A stretch of DNA of 49,855 bases from JANLYQ01 sp031365725. GTDB taxonomy: Bacteria > Actinomycetota > Actinomycetes > JACCUZ01. Of this stretch, positions 37,728 to 44,745 are shown in pieces (positions within the stretch are counted from its first letter, which is position 1; every line of letters starts with the position of its first letter). The notes under the pieces are model-generated. The model searched no databases and was not told the DNA's origin. It was given only the letters and a program-made list of their open reading frames with translations. The DNA lies in contig JANLYQ010000005.1 in the NCBI GenBank assembly GCA_031365725.1, forward strand, positions 1 to 49,855, in the 5' to 3' direction. Position numbers and translations under genes: made by a program.

Positions 37728-37792
37728 CGCGATAGCGACGCCCGCCCCACGGGCGACCAGACGATGGACGACTAGCGAGGAGACTCGACGCC

Positions 37793-38674
37793 ATGCCGTT
37801 GACGCCCGAGGACGTGGCCAACAAGCAGTTCACGAGCACCCGGCTCAAGCCTGGCTATGACGAGACCGAGGTCGACGAGTTCCTCGACGAGGTCGAGGCA
37901 GAGCTGACCCGGCTCTACCGTGAGAACGACGAGCTGCGCTCCTCCCTCGCCGCCGCCGGTCGCGGCGAGCAGGTGCCGGTGCCGGCCGCAGCCACGCCGG
38001 CCGCCGCCGAGCCCGACCCGGCCCTGGCCCGGGAGAACGACGACCTCCGCCAGAAGCTCGCCGCGGCCCAACGCCAGCTCGCCGAGGCGGCCAGCCGTCC
38101 GCCGCAGCAGGCCCCCCCTGCGGCCGCACCGGTCCCGGCGGCCGCACCCAGCGGCGCCGCTCCTTCCGAGACGGCGACCGGCATCCTGGCGCTGGCCCAG
38201 CGCACCGCCGACGAGCACATCGCCGAGGCGCGCACCCAGGCCGATCGCATCGTCAGCGAGGCGCGCACCAAGTCCGAGGCCCTCAAGCGCGAGGCCGAGG
38301 ACAAGCACCGCGCGATGATCGGTTCGCTGGAGACCGAGCGGTCCACCCTCGAGCGCGAGGTCGACAAGCTGCGGTCCTTCGAGCGGGAGTACCGCACCCG
38401 GCTCAAGCAGTACCTCGAGACCCAGCTGCGCGAGCTCGACGGTCGCAGCACCGAGGCGCCGGCCGGTGGATCCGCACCAGCGGCAGGTGCCGGCCAGACC
38501 GGCGGGCAGCAGCCGCAGGGTCAGCAGGCGCCCCAGCCGAACCAGCCGACCCAGCCGACCCAGGCGCAGCCGGCCCGTTCCCCGTTTGCTCCCGGTGCCC
38601 CGGTCAGCGGCGAGAGCCCCAGCGGCCCGCCGCAGCAGGCTCAGCCCTTCGGGGACGGTGGCCAGCAGGGCTGA
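37793..38674 (+). CDS. wag31: Wag31/DivIVA polar growth scaffold
   Basis: 293 residues from ATG 37793, with AGGAGA upstream. N-terminal DivIVA domain PLTPEDVANKQFTSTRLKPGYDETEVDEFLDEVEAELTRLYRENDEL (membrane-curvature binding, with the Phe/Arg tip). A Pro/Ala linker (~65-115) precedes a long coiled coil (TADEHIAEARTQADRIVSEARTKSEALKREAEDKHRAMIGSLETERSTLEREVDKLRSF). The tail is Gln/Pro-rich. It recruits wall synthesis to cell poles and is usually essential in actinobacteria. Last gene of the cluster, followed by a strong hairpin. Confidence 0.97.
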   Translation: MPLTPEDVANKQFTSTRLKPGYDETEVDEFLDEVEAELTRLYRENDELRSSLAAAGRGEQVPVPAAATPAAAEPDPALARENDDLRQKLAAAQRQLAEAASRPPQQAPPAAAPVPAAAPSGAAPSETATGILALAQRTADEHIAEARTQADRIVSEARTKSEALKREAEDKHRAMIGSLETERSTLEREVDKLRSFEREYRTRLKQYLETQLRELDGRSTEAPAGGSAPAAGAGQTGGQQPQGQQAPQPNQPTQPTQAQPARSPFAPGAPVSGESPSGPPQQAQPFGDGGQQG

Positions 38675-38706
38675 GGTCCGGTCCGCGCACGCACCCCTGC
38701 ACAGCA

Positions 38707-38742
38707 CGACGCCGGCACTCCCTCACGGGTGGGCCGGCGTCG
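38707..38742. terminator. Terminator hairpin after wag31 (end of dcw cluster)
   Basis: CGACGCCGGC (38707-38716) pairs perfectly with GCCGGCGTCG (38733-38742), with a 16-nt loop that itself holds CCC-TCAC-GGG. It lies between the convergent stops of wag31 and the hypothetical gene. No U tract, but a very stable stem; probably a bidirectional terminator. Confidence 0.65.
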
Positions 38743-38781
38743 AGCTGGGGGGATGTGCGGGTAGTGCTGTGGCGAACTCGG

Positions 38782-39264
38782 TCAGCTGCCGGTCATCGCA
38801 AGGCGACGGAACGGGTCACGGGCCGGGGGGGTCGGCAGGGTCACGCGGTTGCCGTCGGCCGACAGTCCGCCGAGGGCGAGCACGCTGGCCAGCACGGTGA
38901 GGGTGTCCACACCGGCATCGACGCCGGCCTGGGTGACCATCACGCGGTAGATCGTCACGTAGTGCTTGGCGGGGGTGTCATAGCTCCAGTCGACGGAGCC
39001 CAGGTGCACGGCCGCGCCGTGCGTGCCGTTGGGGCCGTCGAAGGGACGGTCCCAGAGCTGGATCCCGGCCGGGCCGGCCGAGAACGGCCCACCCATCGAG
39101 ACGTCCTGACGGGCGGCCGCCGCGAGCAGCTCGCGGGACTCGCGCTCGGCGAGCACCAGCGAGGGTCGGACATGGCTGGCCAGGGCAGGAACCGCCACGG
39201 CGCCTTCCTTGAGCCGGACACCGGCCTGGGACGGTCCACCGAGCGGTACGACGTGCAGCGGCAC
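38782..39264 (-). CDS. Hypothetical protein downstream of ileS
   Basis: 160 residues from GTG 39264, with GGAGG six nt upstream; an upstream GTG at 39318 gives 178. No family is recognised. The sequence opens VPLHVVPLGGPSQAGVRLKEGAVAVPALA. It then has a Lys/Glu-Ser helix (LVLAERESRELLAAAARQDV), a Gly/Trp-rich segment (GIQLWDRPFDGP, SVDWSYDTPAKHYVTIYRV) and a C-terminal helix (VDTLTVLASVLALGGL). No signal peptide or membrane helix is evident. It lies in the same direction as ileS, but after a terminator-like hairpin, so it is probably independently transcribed. Codon use (GC3) supports a real gene. Confidence 0.6.
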   Translation of the reverse strand: MPLHVVPLGGPSQAGVRLKEGAVAVPALASHVRPSLVLAERESRELLAAAARQDVSMGGPFSAGPAGIQLWDRPFDGPNGTHGAAVHLGSVDWSYDTPAKHYVTIYRVMVTQAGVDAGVDTLTVLASVLALGGLSADGNRVTLPTPPARDPFRRLAMTGS

Positions 39265-39411
39265 CGGGACCTCCGTGAGCTCGTGGCCGGTCCGTCGGGG
39301 CGGTCGCCCCGGCGTCACCTCCGGCCGTCAGGGAGAAGTATCGGCCCGCACCCCCACGCTCCTTCACTACGCCGAACGGGTGCTTCACCGGTTCGCCACA
39401 CGCCTAGGCGG

Positions 39412-39433
39412 GGGTCCAGCGATCCGCTGACCC
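39412..39433 (-). terminator. Candidate terminator after ileS
   Basis: GGGTC-c-AGCG, a 3-nt loop, CGCT-GACCC: a 9-bp stem with one bulged base, 28 bp after the ileS stop on the minus strand. The remaining ~150 bp up to the hypothetical gene start show only a CGCCTAGGCG palindrome at 39401-39410. Confidence 0.45.
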
Positions 39434-39460
39434 GGTCCTGACGAACTCTTTACCGACCGG

Positions 39461-42400
39461 CTAGGCCGACCGGGTGACGGTGAAGCGCAGTCCGAGGTCG
39501 GTGCTGGTGTGAACGTTGTCCTCCGGGGCACTCTCGGAGGTCCCCAGACCTTCGTCGTACGACGTGGCGAGGACCTCCGCGGCCACCAAGGCAGCGTGCT
39601 CACGCAGTGCCTCGGCAAGCTCGCCCTCGGCTGCCCAGCGCACCGCCACCCGGTCGGTCACCTGCAGCCCGGCGGACTTGCGAGCCTCCTGCAGCAGCCG
39701 CACGGCTTCCCGGGCCAGCCCGGCGCGCCGCAGATCGGGGGTGAGGGTCAGGTCCAGCGCCAGGGTCTCGCCGCCGTCGCTGGCCACCGCCCAGCCTTCG
39801 CGTGGGGTCTCGGTGAGCAGCACCTCGTCGGCGTCGACCGTGAGCTCCTCGCCCTCGACCACGACGACGGCGCTACCCGTGCCGCGCAGCGACTCGGCCA
39901 GCGCATCGGCGTCGGTGCCGGCGACCGCCGCGGCGACCAGCGGCGTCCGCGGGCCGAACCGCTTGCCCAGGGCCCGGAAGTTGCCCTTCGCGCTTCGGTC
40001 GACCAGGTCGCCGGCGAGCTCCTCGAAGCCGTGCACGTTGAGCTCGTCGGCCACCTGCTGGCGCAGCTCCTCGGACAAGCCCGCCCAGCCCGGCGCGCCG
40101 ACCAGAGCTCGGCCCAGCGGCTGCCGGTTGCGCACCTTGGACGTCGTACGGGCCGACCGACCGAGCTCGACCACCCGACGGACCAGGGCCATGTCGCGAC
40201 CGAGCGCCTCGTCGACCAGCGAGCCGTCGACGACGGGCCAGCTCGCCAGGTGCACGGAGGTGGCGATGTCCGGCCCCCACGGGCGCACGACGTCCTGCCA
40301 TACCCGCTCGGTGACGAACGGCACGATCGGCGCCATCAGCAGGGTCAGCAGGTAGAGGCACTCGTGCAGCGTGGCCAGTGCGGCCGGGTCGCCTTCCCAG
40401 AACCGTCGCCGCGACCGTCGTACGTACCAGTTCGAAAGGTCGTCGACGTACGCCGACAGCAGGCGGCCGACCCGGGGGGTGTCGAACGCCTCGTAGGCCG
40501 CGGTCACCTCGGTCACCAGCCGGTGCGCCTCGGACAGTGCCCATCGGTCGAGTGCCGGGCGGGTCGCGACCTCCGGCCAGGGACCCTCGCTGGGTGCCCA
40601 GTCGTTGGCGCCGGCGTAGAGGGTGAGGAAGGACGCGGTGTTCCAGTAGGTCAGCAAGGTCTTGCGCACGATGTCCTGCAGCACCGCGTGCCCGACCCGC
40701 CGCTGCAGCCACGGCGACCCGCTCGCGGCCATGAACCATCGCAGGGCGTCGGCACCGTGCTGGTCCATCAGCGGCAGCGGCTCGAGGATGTTGCCGAGGT
40801 GCTTGCTCATCTTGCGGCCGTCCTCGGCGACGATGTGCCCGAGGCAGAGCACGTTCTCGTACGACGACCGGTCGTGCACCAGGGTGTTGACCGCCATCAG
40901 CGTGTAGAACCAGCCACGCGTCTGGTCGATCGCCTCGCAGATGAACTGCGCCGGGAAGGCGTTGGCGAACCTTTCGCCCGAGCCTTCGGCGTGTGGAAAA
41001 CCCCATTGCGCAAAGGGCATCGAACCCGAGTCGAACCATGCGTCGATGACCTCGGGAACCCGGCGCATCGCCGCCGACCGGTCGGCGGTCGCGCATTCGG
41101 GGCAGGCGAAGGTGACGTCGTCGACGTAGGGCCGGTGCGGGTCGAGGGCGTCGAGGTCCTGCCCGGCGTGCTCACCGAGCTCGGCCAGAGAGCCCACGCA
41201 GACCAGGTGGGTGGGGTCGTAGCCGCAGCGCCACACCGGCAGCGGGGTGCCCCAGTAACGGGACCGGGACAGCGCCCAGTCGATGTTGTTGTGCAGCCAG
41301 TCGCCGTAGCGGCCCCACTGGATGTTGTCGGGGAACCACTGGGTGCGCGCGTTCTCGGCCAGCAGCTGGTCCTTGATGCGGGTCGTACGTACGTACCAGG
41401 ACGGCTGGGCGTAGTAGAGCAGGGCGGTGTGGCAGCGCCAGCAGTGCGGGTAGGAGTGCTCGTAGGGCAGGTGACGGAACATCAGGCCGCGGTCCTTCAG
41501 GTCGCGCACCAGTGCGGCGTCGGCCTGTTTGAAGAAGACCCCGCCGACCAGCGGCACGTCGTCACTGAAGCGGCCGTCGGGACGCACCGGGTTTACCACC
41601 GGCAGCCCGTAGGCCCGGCTCACTGCAAGGTCCTCGGCGCCGAACGCGGGTGCCTGGTGGACCAGCCCGGTGCCGTCCTCGGTGGTGACGTAGTCGGCGA
41701 GCGCGACGAAGTGCCCGGGTGCCCGGCCGTCGGGGCCTTGCGGCCACGGGACCAGCTCGAACGGTCGCCGGTAGGCCCAGTGCTCCATGCTCGTGCCGAG
41801 GAAGCGGTCGACGACCGTCCACCCCTCGCCGAGAGCCTCGCCCACCAGGGGCTCGGCCACCACGAGGGTCTCGGCGCCGTCGGTCGCCGTCACGTAGGTG
41901 ACGTCAGCTCGCACGGCCACGGCGGTGTTGGACACCAGCGTCCAGGGTGTGGTGGTCCACACCAGGAGGGCGGCTGGGGTCGCGCTGCTGTCGGCGTACG
42001 GGCCGGTGGTGAGGGGGAAGCGCACGTAGACGCTCGGGTCCACCACGGTCTCGTAGCCCTGGGCGAGCTCGTGGTCCGACAGGCCGGTGCCGCAGCGGGG
42101 GCAGTACGGCGCGACCCGGTGGTCTTCGCTGAGCAGTCCCTTGTCGAAGATGGTCTTCAGCGCCCACCACACGCTTTGCACGTAGGCGGGATCCATCGTG
42201 CGGTAGGGGTCGGTCATGTCGACCCAGTAGCCCATGCGCGTCGTCATCGCCTCGAACTCCCCGACGTGGCGCTGCACCGACTCACGACACCGGTCGTTGA
42301 AGGCAGCCACGCCGTAGGCCTCGATGTCGCCCTTGCCGGCGAAGCCGAGCTCCTTCTCGACTGCGATCTCGACCGGCAGGCCGTGACAGTCCCAGCCGGC

Positions 42401-42664
42401 CTTGCGGACCACGTGGCGGCCCTGCATGGTCTTGAACCGCGGGAACACGTCCTTGAACACCCGGGCCTCGATGTGGTGCACGCCCGGCATCCCGTTGGCG
42501 GTCGGCGGCCCTTCGTAGAAGGTCCACGGCTCGCCGCCCGCGGAGCGCGCGAGACTCTCGGCGAAGGTGCCCTCGCGGGACCAGAGGTCGAGGATGTCGC
42601 GTTCCATCGCCGGCAGGTCGACCTGGGGCGGGACGGGGGTGTAGCGGCGGGAGCCAGTGCTCAC
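39461..42664 (-). CDS. ileS: Isoleucyl-tRNA synthetase (type 2 / eukaryote-like)
   Basis: 1067 residues from GTG 42664, with GAAGGAG about 8 nt upstream. Class I motifs: HIGH region PTANGMPGVHHIEAR (~55-70) and KMSKHLGNILEPL (~615), the variant KMSKH of type 2 IleS. Editing-domain region (WTTTPWTLVSNTAVAV) and the anticodon domain with FVTERVWQDVV follow; the C-terminal zinc-type tail resembles mycobacterial IleS. Type 2 enzymes often tolerate mupirocin, which predicts reduced sensitivity. The upstream in-frame extension overlaps a divergent gene and lacks homology. A T-box leader precedes it. Confidence 0.97.
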   Translation of the reverse strand: MSTGSRRYTPVPPQVDLPAMERDILDLWSREGTFAESLARSAGGEPWTFYEGPPTANGMPGVHHIEARVFKDVFPRFKTMQGRHVVRKAGWDCHGLPVEIAVEKELGFAGKGDIEAYGVAAFNDRCRESVQRHVGEFEAMTTRMGYWVDMTDPYRTMDPAYVQSVWWALKTIFDKGLLSEDHRVAPYCPRCGTGLSDHELAQGYETVVDPSVYVRFPLTTGPYADSSATPAALLVWTTTPWTLVSNTAVAVRADVTYVTATDGAETLVVAEPLVGEALGEGWTVVDRFLGTSMEHWAYRRPFELVPWPQGPDGRAPGHFVALADYVTTEDGTGLVHQAPAFGAEDLAVSRAYGLPVVNPVRPDGRFSDDVPLVGGVFFKQADAALVRDLKDRGLMFRHLPYEHSYPHCWRCHTALLYYAQPSWYVRTTRIKDQLLAENARTQWFPDNIQWGRYGDWLHNNIDWALSRSRYWGTPLPVWRCGYDPTHLVCVGSLAELGEHAGQDLDALDPHRPYVDDVTFACPECATADRSAAMRRVPEVIDAWFDSGSMPFAQWGFPHAEGSGERFANAFPAQFICEAIDQTRGWFYTLMAVNTLVHDRSSYENVLCLGHIVAEDGRKMSKHLGNILEPLPLMDQHGADALRWFMAASGSPWLQRRVGHAVLQDIVRKTLLTYWNTASFLTLYAGANDWAPSEGPWPEVATRPALDRWALSEAHRLVTEVTAAYEAFDTPRVGRLLSAYVDDLSNWYVRRSRRRFWEGDPAALATLHECLYLLTLLMAPIVPFVTERVWQDVVRPWGPDIATSVHLASWPVVDGSLVDEALGRDMALVRRVVELGRSARTTSKVRNRQPLGRALVGAPGWAGLSEELRQQVADELNVHGFEELAGDLVDRSAKGNFRALGKRFGPRTPLVAAAVAGTDADALAESLRGTGSAVVVVEGEELTVDADEVLLTETPREGWAVASDGGETLALDLTLTPDLRRAGLAREAVRLLQEARKSAGLQVTDRVAVRWAAEGELAEALREHAALVAAEVLATSYDEGLGTSESAPEDNVHTSTDLGLRFTVTRSA

Positions 42665-42671
42665 GGGTGCT

Positions 42672-42915
42672 GCTCCTTCGGCCTTCGGCGGGATCACGTC
42701 ACTGCCGAAGGGACGACGTCGACGCCCGGCGTCCTGCCCGGCGGAGACCCCGCGGTACCACCCTTCTTGGCCGGCGACCCGCTGCTGGCGCGTCGCCGAC
42801 CCGCTCGTTCTCGCGCCTGCTGCCGGGTCTAGTTGCCTCGCCGCTGGCTCGCGGTGGACGTTCTTCCGGCGGCTCGAGGGTGATGGCCCCGTCGACGCCT
42901 GTGCAGGTGCTCGTG
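42672..42915 (-). promoter_or_regulatory. ileS T-box riboswitch (translational, actinobacterial type)
   Basis: On the minus strand the leader contains AAGGGTGGTACCGCGG at 42765-42750, the canonical T-box antiterminator sequence that pairs the tRNA NCCA end. Upstream, CCATCACCC has an ATC (42884-42882) that fits an isoleucine specifier codon in a short stem I. The conserved CCGGAAGAACG linker follows. CCTTCGG (within 42711-42705) can pair with CCGAAGG (42688-42682 and 42681-42675) beside the ribosome site, consistent with translational control. Known family: Ile T-boxes with ultrashort stem I in actinobacteria. Uncharged tRNA(Ile) should raise ileS translation. Confidence 0.9.
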
Positions 42916-42917
42916 TG

Positions 42918-42923
42918 ACTCTA
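42918..42923 (-). promoter_or_regulatory. Possible -10 (TAGAGT) of ileS transcript
   Basis: TAGAGT reads from 42923 to 42918 on the minus strand, just upstream of the T-box. No convincing -35 was seen at 17 bp. Start would be near 42911, about 250 nt of leader. Confidence 0.4.
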
Positions 42924-42970
42924 CCGGCGGGCGCGGCAGAGTTCCGGAAGGCGTCATGCGGCGCGCCCCC

Positions 42971-42999
42971 TTGGCCCCGGGCCAACGGCGACCTATCCT
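42971..42999 (+). promoter_or_regulatory. Promoter of the DksA/TraR-like gene
   Basis: TTGGCC at 42971-42976 and TATCCT at 42994-42999 with a 17-bp spacer. Predicted start near 43006, giving a leader of ~31 nt to ATG 43037 or ~61 nt to ATG 43067. It is divergent from the ileS leader. Confidence 0.5.
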
Positions 43000-43066
43000 G
43001 CGGCACACCTTCGTGGCCTTGATCACGAGGACCACGATGATCACCGCAGGTCGGCAAGGGGGCCGC

Positions 43067-44059
43067 ATGGCGCACCACCGCACGTCCAGCGAGGCCGTGG
43101 ATCAGCTGCGTCCGGCGGTCGTCGCTGCCGCGGCACCGGCCAAGAAGTCGGTGCGGGCAGCCGTGGCCACGAAGGCTGCGCCGATGAAGAAGGCTGCGGC
43201 GAAGAAGGCGGCTCCGGCCAAGAAGGTTGCGCCCGGCAAGAAGGCGGCGCCGGCCAGGAAAGCTGCTGACCCGGTGAAGAAGGCGGCGCCGGCCAAGAAG
43301 GCTGCTGCCCCGGTGAAGAAGGCGGCACCGGTGAAGAAGGCGGCGCCGGCCAAGAAGGCTGCTGACCCGGTGAAGAAGGCGGCTGCGCCGGCCACGAAGG
43401 CGGCTGCGAAGGCCACGAAGGCGGCTGCTCCGGCCACGAAGGCGGCTGCGCCGGCCACGAAGACAGCCGCACCGGCCACGAAGGGCGCAGGTGCACCCGC
43501 TCCCGCGACGAAGGCGGCGGCACCGGCACCGGTCAAGGCTGCCAAGGCACCGACGGCGAAGAAGGCTCCGGCCGGCGCCCGACGCGAACCGATCCTGTAC
43601 ACCCCGCAGTCGACGATCAGCGCCGAGCGAAAGGCTCCCGGCCCGACGGTCGACCCGGACGAGCCACGCGCCCTGGTCGTGCGGGCCGACGAGGACCCGT
43701 GGACCAAGGCCGAGCTCAGCGAGGTTCGCGCCGAGCTCAAGGACGAGGTCCGTCGGCTGCGCGACGAGCTCGACATGGCCGAGCACGAGATCGATGACAT
43801 GCTGCGCGACTCCGGTGACGGGGCCGGCGACGACGCCGCCGACGCAGGCAGTAAGACCTTCGAGCGCGAGCACGAGATGTCCCTGGCCAACAACACCCGT
43901 GACATGCTGGTCCAGGCCGAACGCGCACTGGCTCGGATCGGTAACGGCACCTACGGCATCTGTGAGAACTGTGGCAATCCCATCGGCAAGGCTCGGTTGC
44001 AGGTCTTCCCGCGGGCAACGCTGTGCATGACGTGCAAGCAGCGGGAGGAACGCCGCTGA
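43067..44059 (+). CDS. DksA/TraR-type C4 zinc-finger protein with histone-H1-like Lys/Ala N-terminus
   Basis: 330 residues from ATG 43067 (AAGGGGG at 43055); ATG 43037, with GAGGA, is equally possible. Residues ~20-165 are a long KKAAPAKKA/ATKAAAPA repeat, like histone H1 or HupB tails. The C-terminal ~150 residues are a coiled-coil DksA/TraR module: LSEVRAELKDEVRRLRDELDMAEHEIDDML, EMSLANNTRDMLVQAERALARIGNGTYGICENCGNPIGKARLQVFPRATLCMTCK, with four Cys for zinc. DksA-like proteins bind the RNA polymerase secondary channel. The fused basic tail suggests DNA or nucleoid contact. It lies directly upstream of lspA. Confidence 0.85.
   Translation: MAHHRTSSEAVDQLRPAVVAAAAPAKKSVRAAVATKAAPMKKAAAKKAAPAKKVAPGKKAAPARKAADPVKKAAPAKKAAAPVKKAAPVKKAAPAKKAADPVKKAAAPATKAAAKATKAAAPATKAAAPATKTAAPATKGAGAPAPATKAAAPAPVKAAKAPTAKKAPAGARREPILYTPQSTISAERKAPGPTVDPDEPRALVVRADEDPWTKAELSEVRAELKDEVRRLRDELDMAEHEIDDMLRDSGDGAGDDAADAGSKTFEREHEMSLANNTRDMLVQAERALARIGNGTYGICENCGNPIGKARLQVFPRATLCMTCKQREERR
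43127..43560 (+). repeat. Lys/Ala coding repeats (AAPAKK type, 39-bp subunits)
   Basis: The region encodes the low-complexity tail. A ~39-bp unit encoding DPVKKAAPAKKAA recurs between about 43269 and 43391, with shorter AAGGCGGC/GCCACGAAG units afterwards. All are multiples of 3. It is protein-coding and is not a CRISPR or satellite. Confidence 0.75.
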
Positions 44060-44553
44060 CGCGTCGGGCGCTGGCGCCGTTGGTGCTCGCTGTCGCCTCG
44101 ACCGTCGTGGTCGTCGATGCCGTCACCAAGTACCTTGCCGTGCGGGACCTCAGCGACCGTGCACCGGTCGAGCTGCTGGGCGGGCTGCTCACCCTGCGGC
44201 TGATCCGCAACCCGGGTGCTGCCTTCGGCTTTGCCCAGGGCCTGACCTTCGTCTTCACCGCCGTGGCGGTGGCCGTAGTCGTGGCCATCCTGCGACTGTC
44301 TCGTCGGCTGCGCAGCACGCGGTGGGCTGTAGCGCTGGGGCTGGTGCTCGGTGGCGCGGTCGGCAACCTGCTCGACCGGTTGTTCCGGGCTCCTGGTCCG
44401 GGACGGGGGCACGTGGTCGACTTCCTCGAGCTGCCGCACTGGCCGGTGTTCAACCTGGCCGACTCCTCGATCGTGACGGCAGCCGTGCTGATGGTGCTGC
44501 TGTCCGCGCGCGGGTCGACGTACGACGGGAACGACAGGACCGACGCGCGCTGA
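44056..44553 (+). CDS. lspA: Lipoprotein signal peptidase LspA
   Basis: About 165 residues. GGGAGGAA at 44043-44050 is ideally placed for a CTG at 44056, which overlaps the preceding stop (CTGA). GTG 44032 and 44023 are in-frame conventional alternatives with no ribosome site. Four hydrophobic segments. Catalytic motifs: LRLIRNPGAAFG, GGAVGNLLDRLF (Asp) and FNLADSSIVTAA (Asp). It cleaves the signal peptide of prolipoproteins after diacylglyceryl transfer, in the membrane. Its start overlap with the DksA-like gene implies coupling. Confidence 0.93.
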   Translation: MTRRALAPLVLAVASTVVVVDAVTKYLAVRDLSDRAPVELLGGLLTLRLIRNPGAAFGFAQGLTFVFTAVAVAVVVAILRLSRRLRSTRWAVALGLVLGGAVGNLLDRLFRAPGPGRGHVVDFLELPHWPVFNLADSSIVTAAVLMVLLSARGSTYDGNDRTDAR

Positions 44554-44683
44554 AAGTCGTGGTAACCCGCGAGGCCCGTCGTGCGTCGTAACAAGGTGTG
44601 ATCCTCGGAGCGAGTCGAGCGGTGCCGCTATCCTCACGAAAGCGGTTATATCGCTCGCCATCGTCGCTCTGCGGGGAGGTCTG

Positions 44684-44713
44684 GTGACTCTGAGCAGTCG
44701 GAGCAGGTATCCT
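44684..44713 (+). promoter_or_regulatory. Promoter candidate for the sugar-phosphotransferase
   Basis: GTGACT at 44684-44689 and TATCCT at 44708-44713, 18-bp spacer. The transcription start would be near 44720, about 26 nt before ATG 44746. The 190-bp gap also shows a nested hairpin (GAGCG/CGCTC 44617-44656 enclosing CCGCT/AGCGG) with no clear role. Confidence 0.4.
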
Positions 44714-44745
44714 GAGCTCGTCCGCAACGACCAGGGAGGGGGAGC

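Noticed and set aside
39509..42832. 1107-residue plus-strand open frame opposite ileS
   Set aside because: ileS motifs on the minus strand are unmistakable; this frame is rich in Gly/Arg/Val/His with no domain.
43127..43560. Repetitive tract looking like a CRISPR or satellite
   Set aside because: It is in-frame coding for Lys/Ala repeats, with no regular spacers.
44585..44597. GTCGTAACAAGGT identical to a 16S rRNA 3'-end stretch
   Set aside because: Only 13 nt match, with no further rRNA sequence around it; most likely chance.
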